Below are positions 57,015 through 64,000 of a DNA stretch of 64,000 bases, piece after piece. A program made the position numbers and the translations under genes. The stretch is from Bacteroidota bacterium (lineage in GTDB: Bacteria > Bacteroidota > Bacteroidia > Bacteroidales > F082), in assembly GCA_024279935.1 (NCBI GenBank), contig JAJRQZ010000135.1, forward strand, positions 1-64,000. Reading direction: 5' to 3'. The notes beneath the pieces were generated by a model. It saw only the letters and a list, made by a program, of their open reading frames with translations, ran no database searches and was not told where the DNA came from. Position 1 is the first letter of the stretch. The number at the start of each line of letters is the position of its first letter.

Positions 57015-57281
57015 AGAGCGGTGTTTCGGGCGGCAAAAGTAATTATTTTTTTGATTTATATTGCTTTTTAAATACAAATCAGAACTATTTTATTTAATTG
57101 TTGCAGATGAGCGATATTTGCATTTGCGACTGCCAAGAACATTTGTGTTCAACAAAAAAGCAGAGGGCGATAAATCGCTGAAGGAATTACCCTTTAGCGC
57201 GGCGGCAGGGATATGTCCTGCATCCACCGAGCCTACAACATGCCCGCAAGGCTTCTCCTTTGTCATCTTTATAAAAACACA

Positions 57282-57839
57282 TTAATTCAAGGTATTCCCC
57301 ACAAATATCTTTGAGTCGGCATGGCTACGTATTTCACCTTGCATCATCGAGACATTGCTATCGATACCCAAGCTTGCTGAACCGAAGGAATAGGCCGACA
57401 GGTTGAAATTTATCGGCCCTCGCACTCCTTGTCCCAGGTTTGGCCTGATGGTGATAACTACATTACTAGCTTTCCCCGGCTTTTTCGCAGAGACCCTGTA
57501 CTTGTCGATGACACCCTTAACCGTAATTCCTCCAATTCCGTTCAGCCCGCCGCCAAACCCGTTGGCAAACTGAATAACCGCATCGTTATCAGAAATATAC
57601 AGGAAGTTTATTTTTGGGTCGAGCGATTGCCCATTAATGGTTTTACCGGTAAAAACGAAATCCTTATCCTCTATTTTCTTTTTCAATAACTGCCATTCGG
57701 CTTCCTCATTTTTTTTCTTAAGCGCCTTTGTGTTTTCTCTTTCCTTTTTTCTCTGCGCCTTGATTACGGTAGTCTGTGCCTCAATGGTGTTCCATGCAAA
57801 AGCAATCAACAATCCGAATATCAATACTTTGATTTTCAT
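57282..57839 (-). CDS. DUF4251 family exported protein
   Basis: A 185-residue protein with a signal peptide (cleavage after TIEAQ). After a lysine-rich helix (residues 25-55) a beta-rich domain follows with FVFTGKTINGQSLDPKINFLYISDNDAVIQFANGFG, the pattern of DUF4251, a Bacteroidota periplasmic family without known function. It lies next to the decayed pepE and is transcribed in the same direction; the stop of pepE is 10 bp upstream. Confidence 0.78.
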   Translation of the reverse strand: MKIKVLIFGLLIAFAWNTIEAQTTVIKAQRKKERENTKALKKKNEEAEWQLLKKKIEDKDFVFTGKTINGQSLDPKINFLYISDNDAVIQFANGFGGGLNGIGGITVKGVIDKYRVSAKKPGKASNVVITIRPNLGQGVRGPINFNLSAYSFGSASLGIDSNVSMMQGEIRSHADSKIFVGNTLN

Positions 57840-57849
57840 AAGTTTATAA

Positions 57850-58589
57850 TTATTTATTAAAAAGGAAGCTCATATCGCTGCCCGAAGCGTATTCTACGGC
57901 TTCCTTGCCAAACTCGAACAAGCGAAGTTTGCGGCTACCCAGCAGCTTTATGGTTTTTCCCTCTACAAGCAACATGCTAGCCTCGCGCAAGCCTACAACT
58001 TTCGTTCCGCGATTTACGGCAAGAAACTCCTCAATTCTCTGCTGGCGTGTCTCTCCACCATGGCCTTCCGGATTTGCGTCGAGGTAATGAGGGTTATTTG
58101 AAACGGAACAAGACCCAGTGCGTCGAATGACGGCGGTTCGTAAACAGGCATGTCATTTGTTGTTTTTAATGAAGGGCAAGCAACATTTGCACCTGCGCTC
58201 CAACCCATAAATGGCATTCCGGCCCCTGCCCTATCCCTGATTACTTCCATAATTCCAGTTTCGTGCATCTTGCCTACCAAATGGAAGGTATTTCCACCGC
58301 CAACTGCCACGGCTTCGGCACCCCTTATCAATTCAACAGGATTTCCCGATCTGTGCACCGACTTTAATCTAAAGCCCAGCTCAGCATAGACGGCGGCAAC
58401 CCTTTGCTCATAAACATTATAGCTGTCTTCCAGGCTTTCATCCGAGAGGTTAAGCCCGGCATAAGGGACAAAAACAACTTCCTTTACCTTATGCTTGTTC
58501 AAAAAATCGGCGATAAATTGCTTTGGCCATTCCAGATACGGCTCTCCCGCCATGGTTGAATTGCTTATCAACAATAGTTTCTTACTCAT
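57850..58589 (-). pseudogene. pepE: Dipeptidase E (peptidase S51), single-base frameshift
   Basis: Aspartyl dipeptidase cleaving N-terminal Asp-X bonds. From the ATG at 58589 the sequence reads normally through GGGNTFHLVG and the nucleophile motif GWSAGAN up to LGLVPFQI. The frame then breaks at 58092-58098 (minus strand CAAATAACCC): one extra A would give CAAATAAACCC and the conserved continuation NPHYLDANPEGHGGETR, which is present in the other frame and runs to a stop at 57850. All domains of the family are thus encoded, but one base is missing. A sequencing error is possible. The Met at 58589 is preferred over an upstream ATG at 58622 because family members begin MxKKLLLISN. Confidence 0.85.
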
Positions 58590-58602
58590 ACACTTTTTTT
58601 TA

Positions 58603-61215
58603 TTATTTAAATTTGAAATCAAAATTAAGACTTTTTCTATTAACTTCCCTCGAAAAGTATTTATACCATTTTTGCCTTATCCCCTGATCGCTTATCATCT
58701 CATTTACGGAGTCGATATCGAAACCTGCCGAAGATTTCATGGCCCTTGCCAGTTTTATTTGGATATCCTTGCTCTCGGAGGCCGTTTCCCCATGCGAATT
58801 CAATATTTGCAAATACTCGTAAGCCAGGAGAAATTGATCTTTTGCGATAAAATATTCAATGCTGCTTATGGTTAGTGATTTCATTTTCTGCTGTTTAACA
58901 AACTCGCGAAGCGATGGTAGGCTAAAATTATACATTCCGATATTCCTTGAAACATATTCGCTTCGCAAAAGCAGATAAGTATCGATAGCATCAAAATAAT
59001 CACCGCTGAACAATTGGTTTTTCACAGATAAATAATCTTGATAAAAATCGAGAACATATCCGTATTTATCAACAAGGCTATCAGTTTGACGGCTATCTAG
59101 ATGACAATCGCCATTATCCTCCATCAACATATATGAAGATTTTATACGCTTGCCGGCAACATCGAACTGTCCGGATTTGATTTTCAATATTATATCCTTA
59201 TTGTATTCGTTAAGCTTGAATTCGGCATCAAGGCAATGCCGGCCCTGCATCTTACCGATCAGCTTGCGCATGGCCCTTTTGATCACTGGATTGTCCTGTT
59301 GTTGATATTTTGCTTGGAGCTCCTCGGCATCCTTGAGAAGGGCCGTTGCCCTGTCACCGTGCTTTGCCCAGGTTTCAAGCCGTGCTTCCTCCAAAATGCT
59401 TAATATTTTCGGCTCCGAGTAAGCCCTCAATAGGCTATTTAGCTTTTCCACCTCATAAGTTAATATTTCACTTTGGATATGTTTGGCTTTCAACAAATTA
59501 TCAAAGGCTTGCTCATTATTTCCCTTGTCCAATAAAATTTCACCATTTTGCAAAAATTCAAGGAAAACGGAATATGAAATTTCATCAAGCTCCTTTTTGT
59601 CGTAAATAATTTCAGGCTTGTCGGCAATATATTTCTTAAGATCGAACAATTGATAATAGGAATCATCAAGATTTGAAGTTTTCATCTTTGAGTTTATATC
59701 CTCAATCTTGAGCCGGTAGATTCCGTTGCGGACCTGTGCCTTAAACTGATCAAGCTCATCATCCTTTTCAAGATTTTTTTCATTGGATATATCTATTGCA
59801 CTGTTTATCATTAAATCAGCCTCGTAAAAAGACTTCTGTTCAAGCAATACTCTTATTCTGCGTTTTTGCGCTTCCACATAAATCGAGTAAGGGCTCACGG
59901 CTATACCTGTTTCAACAAACATCTCTTTGTTCTCGCGATAAACCTCCTCTGCCTCACGGTAATAGTTTTGCGCAAATTTCAACTTCCCGCTCTGAACGGC
60001 TTTGTCCGATACTTTGAGAAACGATTCAATCATTCCGTTCAGCGTGGAATATGCCGTATGAGCATATAATTCCGATTCCTGCAGATCGAATCGGGTTTGC
60101 AGGAGCTTAGCATTCTTCAAAAGTGACAAGGCCATTATGTTCTTTGACTTTAGAGAATATGCATTTGCAAGCTCGACAAAACCCGAATAAAGCATTTGCG
60201 GGACACTGACGTTCTCTCCATAGGCGTATGAGTCGTAATAGTCTGATATAAAATTTATTATCCTCAAATCAGACATATTGTTCAAGACAATCATCTGCCT
60301 GTAGGCAGAAACCATATACGGCTGCAATTTAAGTGACTCCCGGTAATAGTCTTCCGAAACACCTATTAGCTTTTTGACGTACGATGATTTATCTTCGAGA
60401 AAACCTCTTTTCAATTCTCTTTCCAATGTTTGCCGCGACAAGGTGTTCCAACGTTTTTCCAGTCTTTTGAAAGCAGAATATTTCTGTTTGAAACCTTCGG
60501 GGTCCAGTTTTGAGAGCTGTAAATTAGTATCAAAATCCAGTTTGCCCAATATCACGCTCAATCTTGAGGCTTCCTGCCAGCTAAGGAAAACCCCGGAAGC
60601 GCCCTGCCTGGAAATCCTGCCCTGCTTCACGAATTTTTTGCTCAAACTGCCGAGAAGCCGGGAATAACCATAATAATTGTTGACCAACTTAACAAACTCG
60701 TTGAATTTATTATAATCGTTTTGTGAATATTCCATACTTGTCATTTCGGCATTTACCACAAGCCCGGCATCGGAAAAAATACGTTGGTCGGTTTCTATAA
60801 GCGTCGGCAAACGATTTTTCCCCATAGATATTTTCCCTGAATAAATTATTTCCCCTGCTTTTGCGATTTTAAGTTCAAACTCGTAATCAGATGCTTGCAA
60901 AAGGCTGTCAACATTAAAACCCCGATAGTCATCATCTCCTTTTATTGATATTATTATCGGTTTGGCCTCAAGTTGGATTTTACCGTTTCCAAGCAGATTG
61001 ACGCTCGTATATATCTCATACTCAACTGATACATTAATTCCGGAGAGGTCCTTGTTATTTCCCAGTGCCAAAAGTGAAAGGATTTTCCTGCCTGGCGAGT
61101 CCTCATGCAAGCCGGATGTGTTCAAGACGAAAATCCGGGCTTGATCTTGTTGGGCAGCGGCCGTGCCCCACAGAAAAAACAAAACAACAAATAATTCGGA
61201 ATAAATAAACCTCAC
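58603..61215 (-). CDS. Large exported helical-repeat protein of unknown function (870 aa)
   Basis: Signal peptide (residues 1-21, ending TAAAQQ). Residues 22-135 are beta-rich; from about residue 170 on, the protein is almost wholly helical with TPR-like pairs, for example NIMALSLLKNAKLLQTRFDL, KLKFAQNYYREAEEVYRENK and LAYEYLQILNSHGETASES. Such scaffolds mediate complexes in the periplasm. No family name is recognised. The stop lies 14 bp before the preferred pepE start, so the two genes may have formed one operon. Confidence 0.7.
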   Translation of the reverse strand: MRFIYSELFVVLFFLWGTAAAQQDQARIFVLNTSGLHEDSPGRKILSLLALGNNKDLSGINVSVEYEIYTSVNLLGNGKIQLEAKPIIISIKGDDDYRGFNVDSLLQASDYEFELKIAKAGEIIYSGKISMGKNRLPTLIETDQRIFSDAGLVVNAEMTSMEYSQNDYNKFNEFVKLVNNYYGYSRLLGSLSKKFVKQGRISRQGASGVFLSWQEASRLSVILGKLDFDTNLQLSKLDPEGFKQKYSAFKRLEKRWNTLSRQTLERELKRGFLEDKSSYVKKLIGVSEDYYRESLKLQPYMVSAYRQMIVLNNMSDLRIINFISDYYDSYAYGENVSVPQMLYSGFVELANAYSLKSKNIMALSLLKNAKLLQTRFDLQESELYAHTAYSTLNGMIESFLKVSDKAVQSGKLKFAQNYYREAEEVYRENKEMFVETGIAVSPYSIYVEAQKRRIRVLLEQKSFYEADLMINSAIDISNEKNLEKDDELDQFKAQVRNGIYRLKIEDINSKMKTSNLDDSYYQLFDLKKYIADKPEIIYDKKELDEISYSVFLEFLQNGEILLDKGNNEQAFDNLLKAKHIQSEILTYEVEKLNSLLRAYSEPKILSILEEARLETWAKHGDRATALLKDAEELQAKYQQQDNPVIKRAMRKLIGKMQGRHCLDAEFKLNEYNKDIILKIKSGQFDVAGKRIKSSYMLMEDNGDCHLDSRQTDSLVDKYGYVLDFYQDYLSVKNQLFSGDYFDAIDTYLLLRSEYVSRNIGMYNFSLPSLREFVKQQKMKSLTISSIEYFIAKDQFLLAYEYLQILNSHGETASESKDIQIKLARAMKSSAGFDIDSVNEMISDQGIRQKWYKYFSREVNRKSLNFDFKFK

Positions 61216-61303
61216 ATCAATTAATTGAATGGCAAATTTATCAAATTTGAGCTTTGAACGAAAAATTTCGGAATGTTGCCTGCTTTAATATTAAGTATGA
61301 AAG

Positions 61304-61387
61304 TACCCAAGATAAGACTCGAACTTACACGACCTTGCGGTCACTGGTCCCTGAAACCAGCGCGTCTACCAATTTCGCCACTTGGGC
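61304..61387 (-). tRNA. tRNA-Leu (anticodon CAG)
   Basis: An 84-nt class II tRNA on the minus strand. Acceptor GCCCAAG pairs with CTTGGGT, the anticodon arm is CTGGT-TTCAGGG-ACCAG giving anticodon CAG, and a long variable arm (TGACCGCAAGGTCGT) is present as expected for Leu. T loop TTCGAGT. CCA is not encoded. It is the second gene of a pair, 17 bp after the other tRNA-Leu. Confidence 0.93.
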
Positions 61388-61404
61388 ATTTTCAATCTCT
61401 TTTG

Positions 61405-61488
61405 TGCCCAGAACAAGAATCGAACTTGCACTCCCTAACGGGAACATGGCCCTCAACCATGCGCGTCTACCATTTCCGCCATCTGGGC
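61405..61488 (-). tRNA. tRNA-Leu (anticodon GAG)
   Basis: An 84-nt class II tRNA on the minus strand. Acceptor GCCCAGA pairs with TCTGGGC, anticodon arm CATGG-TTGAGGG-CCATG gives anticodon GAG, and the variable arm is TTCCCGTTAGGGAGT. CCA is not encoded. First gene of the tRNA-Leu pair, with its promoter 41 bp upstream. Confidence 0.93.
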
Positions 61489-61528
61489 TTTTGCCTTTTC
61501 AAGAAAATATTTCCGGCAAAAGCGGCTG

Positions 61529-61557
61529 CAAAAATAACACATATTTCTAATTTGCAA
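61529..61557 (-). promoter_or_regulatory. Promoter of the tRNA-Leu pair
   Basis: On the minus strand TTG (61555-61557), an 18-bp spacer and TATTTTTG (61529-61536) form a complete Bacteroidota promoter, with the same spacing as those of tpiA and the TPR gene. Confidence 0.6.
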
Positions 61558-61663
61558 GTAAAAATTATAATAAAAATCCCAATGTTGCCTCATTTAATAA
61601 AAAACAGCATTGTTTATCGGCATTTGCAATAAATTTTTAATTTTACGTGAAAAAAACAAAAAT

Positions 61664-63217
61664 ATGTTCTCTGAAAAAGATATTGCCCAAATAAGACAAA
61701 AGGGACTTGGAATTAAAGATGTTGAACATCAGATAGGAAACTTCAAAAAAGGTTTCCCTTTTATCAAACTTGTTGCTGCTGCAACTCCCGGGAATGGCAT
61801 AGAGTGTTTCGATGATGCCGAGATTGACGAATTAGTCAAGTTTTTCGACGATAATTGTTCTGATTACGAATTATTGAAATTCGTTCCCGCCTCTGGTGCC
61901 GCAAGCCGTATGTTCAAACATCTATTTGAGTTTATGATTTCTTTCGGGGGTAGACAGGGTGAAATTGCAAGTATGGAAAAGGACAAAAGCTTCAGCTCGG
62001 TCTATAATTTTTTCGCAAGCATCAAAAACTTTGCCTTTTATCAAGATCTTAAAAACATCATCTCCGCAAACGGATTATCACTTGACGGTTTATTGAACAA
62101 GAAAGACTATAAAACGATATTGGAGTATTTTCTTACCGACAAAGGTTTAGATTATGCAGCAATGCCAAAAGGGCTTTTGCAATTCCATACTTACGATGAC
62201 GGCCCCCGCTTATCGGTGGAGGAACACCTTGTTGAAGCCGCAGTTTATGCGACCAATTCGAAAAAAATATCGAGACTGCACTTAACGGTTTCCCCTGCTC
62301 ACGAAAGCAGGTTTAAGGCCACAATAGAAAAAAAATCAGATATTTATGAACAAAGGTTTGATGTAAGCTATGATATCGGGTTCTCACGTCAAATGCCTGA
62401 GACCGACATAGTTGCCGTTGACATGAATAACCAGCCCTTCCGCAGCGGGGACGGAACGCTCTTGTTCAGGCCGGGAGGCCATGGCGCCCTTATCGAGAAC
62501 CTGAACCGGGTTGACGCCGAGATCGTATTTGTGAAAAACATCGACAATATCGTCCCTGACCGCCTGCGCGGCACAACTTACAGATATAAAAAAGCAATCG
62601 GCGGCCTCTTGCTCAAGCTTCAGGAAAAGAGTTTTGAATACCTGGACATGCTGGAAGACGCCAACCTCGGCGGCGACCTGATAGAAGAAATAAGGAAATT
62701 CGCCCGGGATGAACTTTTTATAAACATCCCTGATGCCTATCATGGTTTTGATAAAATGGAGCGCATCGACTTTCTTTTCAATAAGCTTAACCGGCCTATG
62801 CGTATTTGCGGGATGGTAAAAAACGAGGGGGAGCCTGGCGGAGGCCCGTTCTGGGTGGAGAACCCCCAGGGCGTGCGTTCCTTGCAAATCGTTGAATCGT
62901 CACAAATGGACTTGACAAACAGTAAACAAAGCGAAATCGTTGCCAACGCCACCCACTTCAACCCCGTTGACCTGGTGTGCAGCATGAACGACTTCAAAGG
63001 CAATAAATTCGATTTGAGAAGATATGTTGACCCCGAAACCGGTTTTATCTCCATAAAGTCGTTGGGAGGCAAAGACCTGAAGGCACAGGAATTACCGGGC
63101 CTTTGGAACGGCGCCATGGCCGACTGGATCACGGTCTTCGTGGAAACGCCCATCATCACCTTCAATCCGGTTAAAACCGTAAATGATTTGTTAAGGCCCC
63201 AGCACCAGGCTAAATAG
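61664..63217 (+). CDS. DUF4301 family protein
   Basis: A 517-residue cytoplasmic protein of the Bacteroidota DUF4301 family, recognised by the opening FSEKDIAQIRQKGL, LVAAATPGNGI, FVPASGAASRMFKHL, LFRPGGHGALIENLN and KNIDNIVPDRLR. The GAASRM and RPGGHGAL segments recall sugar nucleotidyltransferase folds, so a nucleotide-sugar role is possible but unproven. The Met at 61664 is chosen because family members begin near FSEKD; upstream in-frame codons (to 61610) overlap AT-rich leader DNA. Confidence 0.85.
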   Translation: MFSEKDIAQIRQKGLGIKDVEHQIGNFKKGFPFIKLVAAATPGNGIECFDDAEIDELVKFFDDNCSDYELLKFVPASGAASRMFKHLFEFMISFGGRQGEIASMEKDKSFSSVYNFFASIKNFAFYQDLKNIISANGLSLDGLLNKKDYKTILEYFLTDKGLDYAAMPKGLLQFHTYDDGPRLSVEEHLVEAAVYATNSKKISRLHLTVSPAHESRFKATIEKKSDIYEQRFDVSYDIGFSRQMPETDIVAVDMNNQPFRSGDGTLLFRPGGHGALIENLNRVDAEIVFVKNIDNIVPDRLRGTTYRYKKAIGGLLLKLQEKSFEYLDMLEDANLGGDLIEEIRKFARDELFINIPDAYHGFDKMERIDFLFNKLNRPMRICGMVKNEGEPGGGPFWVENPQGVRSLQIVESSQMDLTNSKQSEIVANATHFNPVDLVCSMNDFKGNKFDLRRYVDPETGFISIKSLGGKDLKAQELPGLWNGAMADWITVFVETPIITFNPVKTVNDLLRPQHQAK

Positions 63218-63266
63218 AGCCTGTAATCAACATGGGTTACTTTTAATAATTATATAACTTAAAGAA

Positions 63267-63935
63267 ATGACAATGAAGAAGATAATTATCGCGGCAATGC
63301 TGATTTCCACATTAACGGTTTTCGGGCAAAATCATTTTGTTGGTGTAATAAGCGGAATAAATGGCACATCCGTTAATTCCGATTATTCTTTTAACAACAG
63401 CGCTAAGAGGTTTGCTTTCAAGGGCGGGTTGACATATCAATATATGATTAATGACAAGTTCAATCTTGATATCGAGCTGCTTTATGAACAAAGAGGGTTC
63501 AAGAACGATATAAGTTTTATCAATCCATCAGGTAACCCCATCGGCCCGAAGGAAAATAGTGAGTTCAATTACGATTATTTATCGTTTCCTATAAAGGCCG
63601 GATATTCCATCGGTAATACTTTTTCAGGTTTTCTTAAGCTAGGCATCGTCCCGGCATTCATCGTCAAGGCAGAAATAATTGTCCCGACTTTCAGTGGCAG
63701 CGAGACCTTTGATGATATTGACCGGGCCACATCATTCGATTTCGGGGGGCTGATTGAAGCTGGCGCTGCTTATGCCATTATGGACAGGCTTATGATAACT
63801 GCTTCATTTGCTTATCAGCACAGCATTACAACTTTTTCAAACCCGGATTATTTTTCCGACAACAATATAAGGCATTACGGCATGTCCTTGTCGGTCGGGA
63901 TAAAATATGCCTTGAGGAAAAAGGGGGATCTATAA
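63267..63935 (+). CDS. Outer-membrane beta-barrel protein, PorT family
   Basis: A 222-residue protein with signal peptide ending TVFGQ. The remainder alternates amphipathic strands with tight turns (FKGGLTYQYMINDKFNLDIELLYEQRGFKND, LSFPIKAGYSIG, GYLKLG-like FLKLGIVPAFIVK, and a closing SVGIKYALRKK), the pattern of an eight-strand PorT/OMP_b-brl_2 barrel. Function unknown. A second Met at residue 3 could be the start. The 65 bp after it show no further gene. Confidence 0.8.
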   Translation: MTMKKIIIAAMLISTLTVFGQNHFVGVISGINGTSVNSDYSFNNSAKRFAFKGGLTYQYMINDKFNLDIELLYEQRGFKNDISFINPSGNPIGPKENSEFNYDYLSFPIKAGYSIGNTFSGFLKLGIVPAFIVKAEIIVPTFSGSETFDDIDRATSFDFGGLIEAGAAYAIMDRLMITASFAYQHSITTFSNPDYFSDNNIRHYGMSLSVGIKYALRKKGDL

Positions 63936-64000
63936 AAATTGATTTCGCTCAAGGATAAACTTATTGATCAAGACAAGTTGAAGCCAAGCTGTCGTTTGAA

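Noticed and set aside
61304-61488. Integration site at the tRNA-Leu pair
   Set aside because: No repeated tRNA 3' ends and no integrase near the pair.

Overview
The window is a stretch of chromosome from a member of the Bacteroidota, probably a marine or sediment Bacteroidales/Marinilabiliales-like lineage (the rank is an inference). Signs of this are the TAnnTTTG promoter boxes typical of the phylum, C-terminal type IX secretion (T9SS) sorting domains on three exported proteins, Bacteroidota-restricted families (DUF3127, DUF4251, DUF4301, DUF6787-like, PorT-type barrels), a GyrA with an acidic tail, and KDO synthesis indicating a Gram-negative envelope. No ribosomal RNA, CRISPR array or intact prophage is visible.

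Layout. 1-209: four degenerate ~23-bp direct repeats that look like the end of an IS21-type element cut by the window edge. 210-5543: a leftward housekeeping run (kdsA, DMT transporter, DUF3127, sirtuin, guanine deaminase, aat, class III aminotransferase). 5746-13434: a PKD/sulfatase-modifying-factor lipoprotein, then tpiA-prmA and a 1495-residue exported protein of unknown function. 13680-15072: an SDR oxidoreductase and a small unknown protein. 15330-20577: a complete norCBQDEF cytochrome-c nitric oxide reductase operon, closed by a small MITE-like inverted-repeat element. 20846-25132: envelope and small unknown genes, a DUF554 membrane protein and a serine hydrolase. 25192-33810: acyl-CoA dehydrogenase, clpC, divergent gyrA and a TPR protein. 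34008-41436: a leftward run of YwbE, a small unknown, an M19-like peptidase, an MFS transporter and two tandem T9SS paralogues that share long identical DNA tracts. 41688-48207: a second acyl-CoA dehydrogenase, xerD-type recombinase, htpG, MFS transporter and an LpxL-like acyltransferase lacking the usual catalytic acid. 48266-55152: a membrane-anchored propeller protein, a lipoprotein and a 1129-residue T9SS protein in which a PNGase F-like fold is interrupted by a LamG domain. 55304-58589: a decaying zone with a hybrid histidine kinase pseudogene, a tRNA-Arg followed by three tandem 87-bp repeats of its own 3' end plus terminator, a DUF4251 protein and a frameshifted pepE. 58603-63935: a large exported protein, two tRNA-Leu genes, a DUF4301 protein and a PorT-like barrel.

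Working together: NorC and NorB form the NO-reducing enzyme, NorQ and NorD are its AAA+/VWA maturation pair, and NorE and NorF are small accessory membrane proteins. No nitrite or nitrous oxide reductase lies nearby, so the operon could serve either NO detoxification or partial denitrification. The strongest unexplained structures are the tRNA-Arg 3'-end repeat array (56680-56955), the 9-G tract that breaks the sensor kinase, the Glu-to-Gly change in the LpxL-like enzyme, the MITE-like unit behind norF, and the patchwork identity of the tandem T9SS paralogues.
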